Assembly: GCF_024189295.1 (NCBI RefSeq)
Contig: NZ_JAIZEN010000001.1
Location: 1-64,000 of the forward strand
DNA length: 64,000 nt
Reading direction: 5' to 3'
DNA from: Halobacillus sp. A1
GTDB lineage: Bacteria > Bacillota > Bacilli > Bacillales > Halobacillaceae
Shown: one piece after another, positions 16,753-25,302 of the stretch
Layout of the letters: each line of letters opens with the position of its first letter
Position numbering within the stretch: position 1 is the stretch's first letter
Made by a program: the position numbers and the translations under genes
Notes under the pieces: model-generated
The model's input: only the letters and a program-made list of their open reading frames with translations
The model's database searches: none
Told to the model about the DNA's origin: nothing

Positions 16753-18225
16753 TTAGTTAGAAGAGTTGCGTCCTTTGCTTTGGAAATTACGATTTCCTTT
16801 ACCTTTGAAGTTGCGGGACTTATTGTTGTTTTGCTTATTATACGGGCGCTTGCCGTCTTTACGGTACGGCTTTTTACCACGGCCGCCACCGCCACCGCCG
16901 CCTTTGACACTTATCGGCTGAACTGATGAAAGTCTGACAGGAACTTCACTGCGTTCCTTCGTCATCTGTTTCAGGGCAGCTGCAATAATATCAGAAGCAT
17001 CATGCTGCTCTAATAATTCGCCTGCAGACTGCTGGTATTTAGAAACATCTTCCTGATCAAGCGTCTGGACAATCTTATCGACAGCCATTTGCTGCTGACC
17101 ACGACGAGCTTCATCAGATGATGGCACGCTTAGACGTTCTACATGTTTCTTCGTAAGTTTCTCGATCAAGTTCAATTGAGCTTTTTCACGAGGCGTCACG
17201 AAAGAGATTGATTTACCTTTACGACCAGCACGGCCAGTACGTCCAATACGGTGTACGTAGCTTTCTGGATCTTGTGGAATATCAAAGTTATACACGTGAG
17301 AAACTTCAGAGATATCAAGTCCACGAGCGGCTACGTCTGTAGCAACAAGAATCTCGATACGTCCTTTTTTGAATTTATTCAGAACGGACATACGCTTTCC
17401 TTGAGTTAAGTCTCCGTGAATACCTTCTGCAAGGAAACCACGAGCCTGAAGTCCGTCTGCTACTTCATCAACACGACGCTTCGTACGACCAAACACGATC
17501 GCTAGAGCAGGCGCATCAATATCAAGTAGACGAGTTAGAGTATCAAACTTATGCTTCTCAGGAATTTCAACATAATACTGTTCAATATTTTCAACTGTCA
17601 TTTCTTTCGATTTAACTTTAACCTCTTCAGGCTGCTTCATAAGTGTTGTTGCGATATTACGGATCTCTTTCGGCATCGTTGCTGAGAACAATAGCGTCTG
17701 ACGATGTTCTGGCAAGGATTTTAAGATGTCACGAATATCGTCGATGAAGCCCATGTTGAGCATTTCGTCAGCTTCATCTAAAACAGCTGTATGAACATTC
17801 TCAAGCTTAATCGTTTTACGACGGATATGGTCAAGTAGACGTCCCGGCGTTGCTACGACAATATGATTGTCTCTTAACGCACGGATTTGACGATCCATAT
17901 TTGATCCTCCGTAAATCGGAAGAGCACGAACGCCTTTATTTTTACCAAGACGGTTTACTTCTTCAGCTACCTGGATAGCTAATTCACGAGTTGGTGCTAT
18001 AACAAGGCCCTGTACAGAGCGAACGTCCTTCTCAATTTTTTCGATCATTGGAATTCCGAATGCTGCTGTTTTACCTGTTCCTGTTTGAGCCTGGCCAATT
18101 ACGTCTTTCCCCTGTAAACCTAGAGGGATTGTTTGTTCTTGAATCGGTGTGGTTTCTTCAAACCCCATATGGTCTAATGCTTTTAGTATTGGGCTTGATA
18201 AACCTAATGAATTAAATGTCGTCAC
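16753..18225 (-). CDS. cshA: DEAD-box RNA helicase CshA
   Basis: A 490-residue DEAD-box helicase: Q motif, Walker A (AQTGTGKT), DEAD box ([10 protein letters not shown]), SAT (FSATMP), and motif VI ([11 protein letters not shown]). The C-terminal tail from about residue 445 is glycine- and lysine-rich and likely binds RNA. In B. subtilis CshA is part of the RNA degradosome and helps cold adaptation. The GTG start has AAGGAG 12 bases upstream. A long leader with a possible attenuator precedes it. Confidence 0.95.
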   Translation of the reverse strand: MTTFNSLGLSSPILKALDHMGFEETTPIQEQTIPLGLQGKDVIGQAQTGTGKTAAFGIPMIEKIEKDVRSVQGLVIAPTRELAIQVAEEVNRLGKNKGVRALPIYGGSNMDRQIRALRDNHIVVATPGRLLDHIRRKTIKLENVHTAVLDEADEMLNMGFIDDIRDILKSLPEHRQTLLFSATMPKEIRNIATTLMKQPEEVKVKSKEMTVENIEQYYVEIPEKHKFDTLTRLLDIDAPALAIVFGRTKRRVDEVADGLQARGFLAEGIHGDLTQGKRMSVLNKFKKGRIEILVATDVAARGLDISEVSHVYNFDIPQDPESYVHRIGRTGRAGRKGKSISFVTPREKAQLNLIEKLTKKHVERLSVPSSDEARRGQQQMAVDKIVQTLDQEDVSKYQQSAGELLEQHDASDIIAAALKQMTKERSEVPVRLSSVQPISVKGGGGGGGRGKKPYRKDGKRPYNKQNNNKSRNFKGKGNRNFQSKGRNSSN

Positions 18226-18416
18226 TATATTTTCATACTCCTTCTTTTTTTAAAGTGAAATCCATCCTAAATGGAATGGTCAATTGGAAGATGCGGTCTA
18301 ACCGCGTGACTTCTCCCTTCACTTCATTCGTTCCGTTAAAAGAAGAAAGGCGAGTTATCAGCTTTGTTAGACAGTGGTAATATTATTTACCTCAACTATG
18401 ATAAACACAAGTAAAA

Positions 18417-18447
18417 AAGCCTCCTGTTTTAATATACGGAGAGGCTT
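18417..18447 (-). terminator. possible attenuator in the cshA leader
   Basis: On the minus strand AAGCCTC pairs with GAGGCTT, followed at once by TTTTTTAC, an intrinsic terminator pattern. It lies about 190 bases before the cshA start and about 75 bases after a promoter-like site, so it could stop leader transcripts or end a small RNA. Confidence 0.6.
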
Positions 18448-18499
18448 CGAAAACACCTGCCTGATTGATTCATCCATCATAACACACATAACTGTTTTA

Positions 18500-18528
18500 A
18501 TTCTACACATTTTTGTTATGCTTTTCAA
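18500..18528 (-). promoter_or_regulatory. promoter upstream of cshA leader
   Basis: On the minus strand TTGAAA (18523-18528) is followed after exactly 17 bases by TAGAAT (18500-18505). The 354-base gap 18226-18579 holds this promoter, the attenuator-like hairpin and the rest of the cshA leader; I see no convincing gene there. Confidence 0.6.
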
Positions 18529-18579
18529 ACCTAACAATGATAAAATTAAGAAAACCGTTGTTCAAAGGAGGGTCTCCCT

Positions 18580-19494
18580 ATGGATAAGCCTCCATTAAAT
18601 CCATATATTCTATTGATGGTCGGGGTGATTTCTATTTCCACCTCGGCGATCTTTGTTAAATTAGCAGGAGACGCTCCTGCTTCAATGATCGCCTTTTATC
18701 GTTTATTACTTGCCATTATTATTATGGCCCCTTATGTTTTTCTTAAACATTCCGACGATTTATTCAGTATTTCAAAAAAAGACGGCACACTAGCAGCGGT
18801 TTCAGGTGTTTTTCTAGCCTTCCATTTTATTTTGTGGTTTGAGTCTTTGAACTATACTTCCGTTGCCAGCTCTGTCGTACTCGTTTCCATGCAGCCCATT
18901 TTCGCTTTCATTGGGACTTACCTTTTCTTCAAAGAACGTTTCTCAGCTGGGGCTGTACTCAGCATGCTGATTGCCATCACGGGAAGTGTGATTATCAGTT
19001 GGGGAGATTTCCAAATAAGCGGGCTTGCGTTCCTGGGAGATATCCTGGCTTTACTCGGTGCGATCATGGTCACCGGTTATTTCCTGGTCGGCCAGAATCT
19101 TCGCAAACGACTTTCGCTGACCTCTTATACGTTTGTCGTTTACTCCGCCGCTACTTTGACGCTGCTCATTTACAACCTTGGGTTGAACGTATCTTTCGGC
19201 GGGTATAACAGCAGCCAATGGCTGATCTTTTTATGTCTGGCAATCATCCCTACCTTTTTGGGACATTCCTTGTTCAATTGGTCTTTACGTTGGATGAGCG
19301 CTTCGAAAATTTCCATGAGTATTTTGCTTGAACCGATCGGGGCTTCGATTCTGGCTTTCTTCCTATTAAATGAAGCAGTTTCCTGGTCCCAGTGGTTAGG
19401 AGGATCGATCGTAATTTTCGGATTGATGCTTTTCATTATCAGTACTAAAAAGATGATGAAGCCGAAAATCATCCATCGTTCTAGAAAGCTTTAA
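18580..19494 (+). CDS. EamA/DMT family transporter
   Basis: A 304-residue inner-membrane protein with ten predicted helices arranged as two EamA repeats (about 10-145 and 155-290). The family exports amino acids, metabolites or drugs; the substrate cannot be told. AAAGGAGGG lies 9 bases before the ATG. The next gene, degV, lies 66 bases downstream on the same strand. Confidence 0.88.
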   Translation: MDKPPLNPYILLMVGVISISTSAIFVKLAGDAPASMIAFYRLLLAIIIMAPYVFLKHSDDLFSISKKDGTLAAVSGVFLAFHFILWFESLNYTSVASSVVLVSMQPIFAFIGTYLFFKERFSAGAVLSMLIAITGSVIISWGDFQISGLAFLGDILALLGAIMVTGYFLVGQNLRKRLSLTSYTFVVYSAATLTLLIYNLGLNVSFGGYNSSQWLIFLCLAIIPTFLGHSLFNWSLRWMSASKISMSILLEPIGASILAFFLLNEAVSWSQWLGGSIVIFGLMLFIISTKKMMKPKIIHRSRKL

Positions 19495-19560
19495 ACACCG
19501 CATGTTTGTTATACTATAGAAAGATAAAGAACGATTATTATTTTGAGAGCAGGTGAAGAG

Positions 19561-20418
19561 ATGACAATCCAGATGATTATTGACGGAGGGGCAGATCTGC
19601 CACAGGAAATGATTGAAAAACACCAATTAAAGGTCGTCCCTTTGAACATTCACTTCGGGGACGAGCAATACAAAACAGGATTGACGATTGACTTATCCAC
19701 CTTCTACCAGAAGCTTAAAGAGGCGGACGAGCTGCCGACCTCTTCTTCTCCAAGTCCTAACGATTTTTATGAGAAATTCAAACAAGTGGGTCCTGAAGAA
19801 CAGATTCTCGTACTGGCCCTTACCCAGGGGCTGAGCAGCACTTACGACAGCGCCATTATGGGCCGTGATATGCTGCTCGAAGAAGAGCCCGACCGTGAGA
19901 TCGCTGTACTCAATACAAAGACAGCCTCATGCGGCGTAGCACTGCTCGTTCATGAAGCTTCGGCTAAAATTGAAGAAGGCATGCCTTTTAATCAAATCGT
20001 CGAGCATATGAATGACAAGATTGAGAAAACGACTACTTTATTCATTCTGAAAACATTAGAGAACGTGATTAAAGGCGGGCGCTTGGATCGAGTGAAAGGA
20101 ACGCTGGCCAAAACATTAAACATCAAGCTTCTTATGAAGGCAACTGACGAAGAAGGCTCTGTCGCGGTCACTGAAAAAGTCCGTGGAGATAAAAAGTCGA
20201 TCCGGCGCTTCATTGAGCAAATTGGAGAATACGCGCACCAATTCGAGGATAAAGTGATCGCGATGTCCCATAGCAATGATGAAGAACGCGGTAGGAAAGT
20301 ACTGCAGTCGATCAAAGAGAAGTATCCGTTCAAGGATTCTATTTTCACCGAAACCGGTCCGCTTATTTCCACATATGCCGGGGAAGGCGGCCTTGTAATC
20401 GCCTTTTTCAAGGATTAG
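19561..20418 (+). CDS. DegV family (fatty-acid-binding) protein
   Basis: A 285-residue DegV protein: an N-terminal domain beginning IDGGADLPQEM, the SSPSPNDF and LSSTYDSA motifs that form the lipid pocket, and a C-terminal lobe with GGRLDR. DegV proteins bind a fatty acid; some (FakB) present it to the FakA kinase. The ATG at 19561 has AGGTGA upstream. No fakA is nearby. Confidence 0.9.
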   Translation: MTIQMIIDGGADLPQEMIEKHQLKVVPLNIHFGDEQYKTGLTIDLSTFYQKLKEADELPTSSSPSPNDFYEKFKQVGPEEQILVLALTQGLSSTYDSAIMGRDMLLEEEPDREIAVLNTKTASCGVALLVHEASAKIEEGMPFNQIVEHMNDKIEKTTTLFILKTLENVIKGGRLDRVKGTLAKTLNIKLLMKATDEEGSVAVTEKVRGDKKSIRRFIEQIGEYAHQFEDKVIAMSHSNDEERGRKVLQSIKEKYPFKDSIFTETGPLISTYAGEGGLVIAFFKD

Positions 20419-20482
20419 ATACTAAAAGTACTGAGGAGTTTCATATTAAGAGAAAGCGTGAATTCGTAAAGTAATGAACACA

Positions 20483-20512
20483 AAAACGTCCATGGAGGAA
20501 ACCATGGACGTT
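20483..20512 (+). terminator. terminator after degV
   Basis: AAACGTCCATGG pairs perfectly with CCATGGACGTTT around AGGAAA, with T-runs on both sides. It can serve both degV and the convergent esterase gene. Confidence 0.9.
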
Positions 20513-20591
20513 TTTGTGTCTCTTCACTACAAAGTCACAAAACCCAGCCTTCGAGTATCATTAAACCTCATTTTAATGCCCGAGAAAGCTA

Positions 20592-21299
20592 TCAGGTTTT
20601 CTGTTTTACTAAATCGCTTAAAAACTCGATGACCTTATTGAAAAGCACCTCTTGGTCGAGATCATGACAAACAAGATGCTTTGATTGCGGCAGGAATACA
20701 ACTTCTTTTTTCGGAGCAGCAATTTCACTCTCTAAAAAGTTCGCCGCTTTACTAGGAACCATTCCGTCCAATTCCCCCTGCATAATAAGGGTTGGACATT
20801 CCACCTGGGCTAAATAAGGTTTAGTGAATTCCACGCAGCGCATGAACTCTAAGCTTGAAAGGAAATGGGTCTGGCTCACCTTCGTCTGATATCGTATAAA
20901 AAGCTGGTTTTCTGCCAACGAGCCTTTCCAAGCATCACTCAAAATCCCGACCGTATCTCTCGCCATCTGCGGAAAACTGATATACTTCAAAGCTGCCGAT
21001 AACAGTATGAGACGATCCGCTTTATACTTGGCCGCTAAGTAAGAGGCGATCATGCCCCCCATGGAAAAACCAATGAGGATAATCGTATCATGTTTTTTCT
21101 TCAGTTCTAATAAAGCAAGTTCTGCCGCAGCAATCCACTCTTGATAATAATGCCCCTTAAGATCCAGCTCCTCCCCATGACCCGGTAGAGTCGGGGCGGA
21201 TAATTCCCAGTCCGTCTGCTCTTCAAGGAAATTCACTAAAGGTTCCACCTCAACCGGGCTCCCAGTATAACCATGTATACATAGACATCCTGTACTCAT
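20592..21299 (-). CDS. alpha/beta hydrolase (carboxylesterase/monoacylglycerol lipase-like)
   Basis: A 235-residue alpha/beta hydrolase resembling Est30/YvaK-type esterases. The oxyanion HGYTG motif is near the N-terminus, the nucleophile Ser is in GFSMGG, the acid Asp in GELDGMVP and the His in SKHLVCHD. It probably hydrolyses short acyl esters. The ATG at 21299 has GGTGA 6 bases upstream. A YppG-like gene lies just upstream on the same strand. Confidence 0.88.
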   Translation of the reverse strand: MSTGCLCIHGYTGSPVEVEPLVNFLEEQTDWELSAPTLPGHGEELDLKGHYYQEWIAAAELALLELKKKHDTIILIGFSMGGMIASYLAAKYKADRLILLSAALKYISFPQMARDTVGILSDAWKGSLAENQLFIRYQTKVSQTHFLSSLEFMRCVEFTKPYLAQVECPTLIMQGELDGMVPSKAANFLESEIAAPKKEVVFLPQSKHLVCHDLDQEVLFNKVIEFLSDLVKQKT

Positions 21300-21340
21300 T
21301 CTCATTCACCATCCATTTGTTTATGTAAAAAGGGTGCAGC

Positions 21341-21877
21341 TTATCGCAGCCCTTTTACAAATGTACTAATTCCTTTGACCATCGGCGATACTTGTTGAAT
21401 CGTCTGGACGACCTGCCCGGTCGTACTCATCATCTTATCGATATCTATCTGTCCTTGTTCGTCTTTGAAATACGCCATCACATTCTTTTTCTGAAAACCG
21501 TTTTCTCCTCCACCATTATAACCTGAATACCCGTACCCATTCATGTAAGCCGCCTGATACATGGAAGGATCTTGATACATGGATTGCGCTGGGTCCTGGT
21601 ACATGGACGCATCCTGCTGATACACAGGCTGAGCCGACCCCTGGAACGCGGAGGGCTCCTGATACATCGCCTGGGAAGGATCTTGGTACCTCATTGAATT
21701 CCTCTGATCCATATATTGCGATCCATCTTGATATGAAGGCTGCTGGTATGTCATCGATGGATTCCAGCTGTTAACGGATTGCATCTGCTGATAATACTGT
21801 GCATAGCTGCGATCGATCTCTTCATTTCCATAAGGAGAATACGGTGGCTGCCAGTAATAATTTGGATTGTTATACAT
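21341..21877 (-). CDS. YppG-like protein with MYQDPS repeats
   Basis: A 178-residue protein in two parts. The first 130 residues are very rich in Tyr, Gln, Ser and Met, with about six repeats of the type MYQDPS or QDPSQAMYQ. The last 45 residues (AYFKDEQGQIDIDKMM, TTGQVVQTIQQVSPMVKG) match the YppG family of Bacillus, thought to be spore-coat related. The stop codon lies inside a terminator-like hairpin (21327-21357). Confidence 0.75.
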   Translation of the reverse strand: MYNNPNYYWQPPYSPYGNEEIDRSYAQYYQQMQSVNSWNPSMTYQQPSYQDGSQYMDQRNSMRYQDPSQAMYQEPSAFQGSAQPVYQQDASMYQDPAQSMYQDPSMYQAAYMNGYGYSGYNGGGENGFQKKNVMAYFKDEQGQIDIDKMMSTTGQVVQTIQQVSPMVKGISTFVKGLR

Positions 21878-21943
21878 AGGAGGACCACCTTTATTTTTTA
21901 TACTACAGCCTATGTCATTTCATGAAAAAAGTGTAAAAAAAAA

Positions 21944-21964
21944 CAAGTGATACTGAATCACTTG
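21944..21964 (-). terminator. terminator of the glutaredoxin-like gene
   Basis: CAAGTGAT pairs with ATCACTTG around a 5-base loop, followed on the minus strand by nine T. Confidence 0.9.
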
Positions 21965-21994
21965 AGCTCTTTTTCACACATGAAAATATACTGT

Positions 21995-22276
21995 TTATGA
22001 GAAATGTATGGTGTCCGTATCTTGGAAACGGCCGGCGTCTTGAATACCGAGTGTACGCTTTAACTTGCGTTCCTGAAACCCGAGTACCTTTTCGTCGTTA
22101 ATAAATGTAGCGGGTGTGCCGTATATTTTCTGGCTTTGCAGCTCTTTAAAATATGAATTATCCCGTGAAATGTTTTTTTCTTTATACTCAATGTTCCATT
22201 CGGAAAGCTTGGCTAAAACCTTTTCACATTGAGAGCATTGATCACTGGTATAAACGATGACACTATGCTGAGTCAT
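21995..22276 (-). CDS. glutaredoxin family protein
   Basis: A 93-residue thioredoxin-fold protein with redox motif CSQC (Cys14, Cys17) after strand VIVYTSD and the cis-proline loop GTPAT. Such small glutaredoxins act as thiol-disulfide exchange proteins; in Bacillaceae they may work with bacillithiol. AGGAGGAG precedes the ATG. The last 15 residues are family-unspecific. Confidence 0.87.
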   Translation of the reverse strand: MTQHSVIVYTSDQCSQCEKVLAKLSEWNIEYKEKNISRDNSYFKELQSQKIYGTPATFINDEKVLGFQERKLKRTLGIQDAGRFQDTDTIHFS

Positions 22277-22377
22277 AGGTGCTCCTCCTCTTCCTGAGCT
22301 TAACTAGTTCTAATGTATCATTACTCATTTAATACCCCCACCATAAAAAAATAAACATAGAATTAACATTCATTTGT

Positions 22378-22414
22378 AAAAAAATGGAGAGAAATCTGGA
22401 ATTCCTCCCCATTT
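22378..22414 (-). terminator. possible terminator after the SDR gene
   Basis: An imperfect stem (AAATGG with CCATTT) lies just past the stop of the next gene, with seven T following on the minus strand. Confidence 0.45.
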
Positions 22415-22420
22415 CGTATA

Positions 22421-23050
22421 TTAGGATAGCAGTTCTTTAATAGGATCGCTGCCACTGATCAAGTCAAAACTTTTATTCTCTGCTTTAGGCAAGGATATAA
22501 GATGAGCGATCGTTTCTGCGACATCTTCTCTAGGAATTTCACCGAAATTGTTCATGTTCTCTTGTAACATCACACGTCCTGTCCCGGGCTCATTCGTCAA
22601 ACCGCCTGGGCGGACGATCGTGTAATCGAGCCCCGATTGTTTCAAGTGCTCATCTGCCCTATGCTTGGCATATAAATAATGCTTCATACCACTAGGACCT
22701 GATTCCGGGCGATCGGCCAGCATTGAGCTCAGCATGACGAACCGCTGGATCCCGAAATGTTTAGCACGCTCGATCGATTTGATGGCGCCCTCCTGGTCGA
22801 TCAAAATCGTCTTATCCGCTTCCGTATCCGGACCGGATCCTGCCGCAAATATTACAGCATCTATTTTATAAAAAGCGGATTCAAAATCTTTTTCTAAGTT
22901 GCCTAATACCGTATCTACACCTTTTTCCTCAAATTGAGGAACTTGATCAGGATCCCGCACCATCGCTACAGGGTCGTGATCCGCACTTTTCAGCTTATCG
23001 ACTATATGTTTTCCTACTTTACCATTCGCTCCTATTACTAATACACGCAT
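22421..23050 (-). CDS. NAD(P)-binding SDR-like protein (YhfK type)
   Basis: A 209-residue atypical short-chain dehydrogenase with a Rossmann GANGKVGKHI motif at the N-terminus, AAGSGP, and YAKHRADEHLKQSGLDYTI, the YxxxK-like region. Similar to YhfK/YwnB of Bacillus, often stress-induced. The substrate is unknown. AAGGAGG precedes the ATG. Confidence 0.87.
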   Translation of the reverse strand: MRVLVIGANGKVGKHIVDKLKSADHDPVAMVRDPDQVPQFEEKGVDTVLGNLEKDFESAFYKIDAVIFAAGSGPDTEADKTILIDQEGAIKSIERAKHFGIQRFVMLSSMLADRPESGPSGMKHYLYAKHRADEHLKQSGLDYTIVRPGGLTNEPGTGRVMLQENMNNFGEIPREDVAETIAHLISLPKAENKSFDLISGSDPIKELLS

Positions 23051-23249
23051 GTTCCTTCCTCCTTAAGTATGAAAAACCTTCAGTACTTCTTCTACATCCG
23101 TAAAGTTCCCTACTCTCCAAAAATTAAACGATGCAAGCTGCTCGGAGCTTTCCACATCTACTAACTACTGCCATTAAAATCATTACACCCAGCAGGAAAA
23201 ATGAAACGATCGGGCGAATTTATAAAGAAAGAAGAGGAGGAGTTATACT

Positions 23250-24341
23250 ATGGGGAATACATATATGTTTACAGGCTTTCCCGGATACCTGGCTACAAAG
23301 CTTCTTAAAGAAATAGCTGACAAAGAATATCCAGCGGAGTGTGTCTATTTACTGCACTTGCCTGCGGTAAAAACCGCTGCTCATCTAGAGTTGAATCAAT
23401 TGATAGCTGAAGGGATTGTCAATCCGGAAAAAGTGCAATTGGTGGAAGGAGACATCACGAAGCCAATCCTTGGTTTAGAGCCCTTTTTATCACAAAAACT
23501 TCAACATAAAGTAACCCACTTCTTTCACCTCGCTGCTTTGTATGATCTAGCCGCTCCTTTCGTAAGATCGTGGCAGATTAATGTAGATGGCACCCGCCAT
23601 GTAATGGAATGGCTGCAAAAAGGGCGCCGTTTGAAGCATTTTATATATTTCAGCAGCGCTTTTGTTTCCGGGCGGCGCGAAGAGTTGATTTATGAAGATG
23701 AGCTCTGGCATGACGCAGGGTTTAAAAACCATTATGAATATACGAAATACGAAGCCGAACGAATTGTCCAGGCTTCGGATATCCCTTCCACAATCATCAG
23801 GCCAGGCATTGTCGTCGGCCATTCCATCACTGGAGAAACGATGAAATTTGACGGTCCATATTTCATCTTGAATTTATTCCACCGGATCAGGCAGTCCCCT
23901 ATTCTTCCGTACTTTGGAGAGGGACAGGCGTTAGTCAATATTGTCCCTCAGGATTATGTCATTCAAGCTTCGACCTTCTTTGCCCACCATGATAAGAGCA
24001 TCGGGAAAACCTATCATTTAACAGACCCCTCCCCTTATTCTGCACGACGAATTTACGAGATGTTCGCGGAAGCTTTCTTGAACCGGCATCCTAGACTTAC
24101 CCTCCCCCTGCCTGTAGCAAAAGCTGGGCTTGCCGTCCAACCGGTCCGGAAATTCACCGGTCTGCAAAAGCAGGCGCTCGACTACTTTACGTGTGAAAGT
24201 GAATACAATCAGGACAACACCATTGCTGATTTGAGCGGAACGAAGATTACTTGTCCTGATTTAGCCAGTTACATCCCGGCGTTAGTTCGTTATTATGAGG
24301 CTCATCGTAAAGAACAAGATAAACACGTGTCTATTTTTTAG
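23250..24341 (+). CDS. SDR family, thioester-reductase-like NAD-binding protein
   Basis: A 363-residue extended SDR with GFPGYLATKLL as the nucleotide loop and YTKYEAER as the YxxxK catalytic pair. Residues 60-250 resemble the NAD-binding 4 (male sterility/thioester reductase) domain of acyl-CoA or carrier reductases, with C-terminal helices. No carrier or adenylation domain is attached or nearby, so the substrate may be acyl-CoA or another lipid thioester. GGAGGAG lies 7 bases before the ATG. Confidence 0.82.
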   Translation: MGNTYMFTGFPGYLATKLLKEIADKEYPAECVYLLHLPAVKTAAHLELNQLIAEGIVNPEKVQLVEGDITKPILGLEPFLSQKLQHKVTHFFHLAALYDLAAPFVRSWQINVDGTRHVMEWLQKGRRLKHFIYFSSAFVSGRREELIYEDELWHDAGFKNHYEYTKYEAERIVQASDIPSTIIRPGIVVGHSITGETMKFDGPYFILNLFHRIRQSPILPYFGEGQALVNIVPQDYVIQASTFFAHHDKSIGKTYHLTDPSPYSARRIYEMFAEAFLNRHPRLTLPLPVAKAGLAVQPVRKFTGLQKQALDYFTCESEYNQDNTIADLSGTKITCPDLASYIPALVRYYEAHRKEQDKHVSIF

Positions 24342-24374
24342 CTGCTTCTTCAATGATATGGAATAATTGTGGAA

Positions 24375-24545
24375 GAATTGATTTCGTGACATTGGGTGAG
24401 TGGATCAGGGCGGCGGGGAATGACTCGCTTTCCGTGGGAGCGCGGTGAGCTTCCTCGGACGTCCCGTCCTGCGGGATCTCACCCAGCACTCTCTTCCCAC
24501 AGGAGTCTCCCCATTCCCCGCCGCCTCTCACTATAGATGTGCTTC
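24375..24545. repeat. type 1 dispersed palindromic repeat, copy D
   Basis: A 14-bp perfect inverted repeat GGCGGCGGGGAATG (24409-24422) and its complement (24512-24525) flanks the core. The core is nearly the inverse of copy C (GAGCTTCCTCGGACGTCCCG, CTCTTCCCACAGGAGTCTCC). Outer flank TTTCGTGAC corresponds to TTTCGAGAC in other copies. Confidence 0.85.
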
Positions 24546-24734
24546 TCGAAATCGCTTAAAAAAGAACCTTCATAGTAATAGTAAGAGCATTAAACTCCAG
24601 TGCTCTGGATATAGCATTTAGTTTTAAAACTTCCTGCACTTCGAGGTAGTTCCAAGCGTTTTCTTGCATACAGAAGTCCCGCTGGTTATCACTTAAAAGC
24701 AGTTATTTTTTATGTAAAGCACCACATAAGATGT

Positions 24735-25166
24735 TTCCGTTATCCTCACAAAAGCAAGAAGGTCCGGGAAATTGCGAGACTCCTTTTGTAAAAGCGGAAG
24801 CGCTTCGTTCAGCGGCATATGGACTGGACTGAGCTGACGGACATAAAGGAAACACGAAGAACGGAGTGATTCGATATTGACTTATCGTACAGAAGTGAAG
24901 GAAGTCTCAATAGCCGCTAAGCGCTGGAGCTGGACAGTCCCACCTAAGGCTTATGAACTGATTTACGGCTCTAGACGAATTGACGTGTAAGAGATGTGAG
25001 AACAGTACATGGTGAGATCCCGGAGGGCGTTAGCCCGAGGAAGCTCACCGTACGCCCACGGAAAGCGAGTGATTTCCTGGACCTTCAAGCACTATTTTTG
25101 TGGAGGAAACAGGCCGAAAATCTCTAAACTGATTCTTCGGAAGCTTATATGAATGTCAGCACGGGT
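24735..25166. repeat. type 1 repeat, copy E, interrupted by a type 2 repeat
   Basis: The left part (GAAGGTCCGGGAAATTGCGAGACTCCT ending near 24785, written here as separate family motifs) and the right part (from about 25002, GTGAGATCCCGG and GAGGAAGCTCACC) match the uninterrupted copy F at 34.57 kb. About 215 bases lie between them that F lacks. The right flank AGCTTATATGAAT (25142-25154) matches copy C. No gene in 24342-25302. Confidence 0.8.
24788..24940. repeat. type 2 repeat inside type 1 copy E
   Basis: The stretch begins AAAAGCGGAAGCGCTTCGTT and ends near CTAAGCGCTGGAGCTGGACA. Its first 60 bases match the start of a second copy at 63904. Repeats of this look (GCGGAAGCGC...GCGCTGGAGCTGGAC) are common between genes in many Bacillus genomes; I recall this from general knowledge. 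The right end is approximate. Confidence 0.7.
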
Positions 25167-25271
25167 ATGGAACAGAGGTTTGTCATTAGGGATGGAGCCT
25201 ATAGGACGTAACAGAGCCTGAATGAAATTAAAAATCAACAACGGTGTTTAATATAGCTAATGGCAAAAAAA

Positions 25272-25298
25272 AGCACGGCCCTGGCAACAGGCCGTGCT
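25272..25298 (-). terminator. terminator of the ABC-F gene
   Basis: AGCACGGCC pairs with GGCCGTGCT, and the minus strand continues TTTTTTTTGCC. Confidence 0.92.
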
Positions 25299-25302
25299 TC
25301 TT

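Noticed and set aside
18384-18452. A short frame (MMDESIRQ...) running through the cshA leader hairpin
   Set aside because: No ribosome site and it continues through the terminator stem; probably chance.
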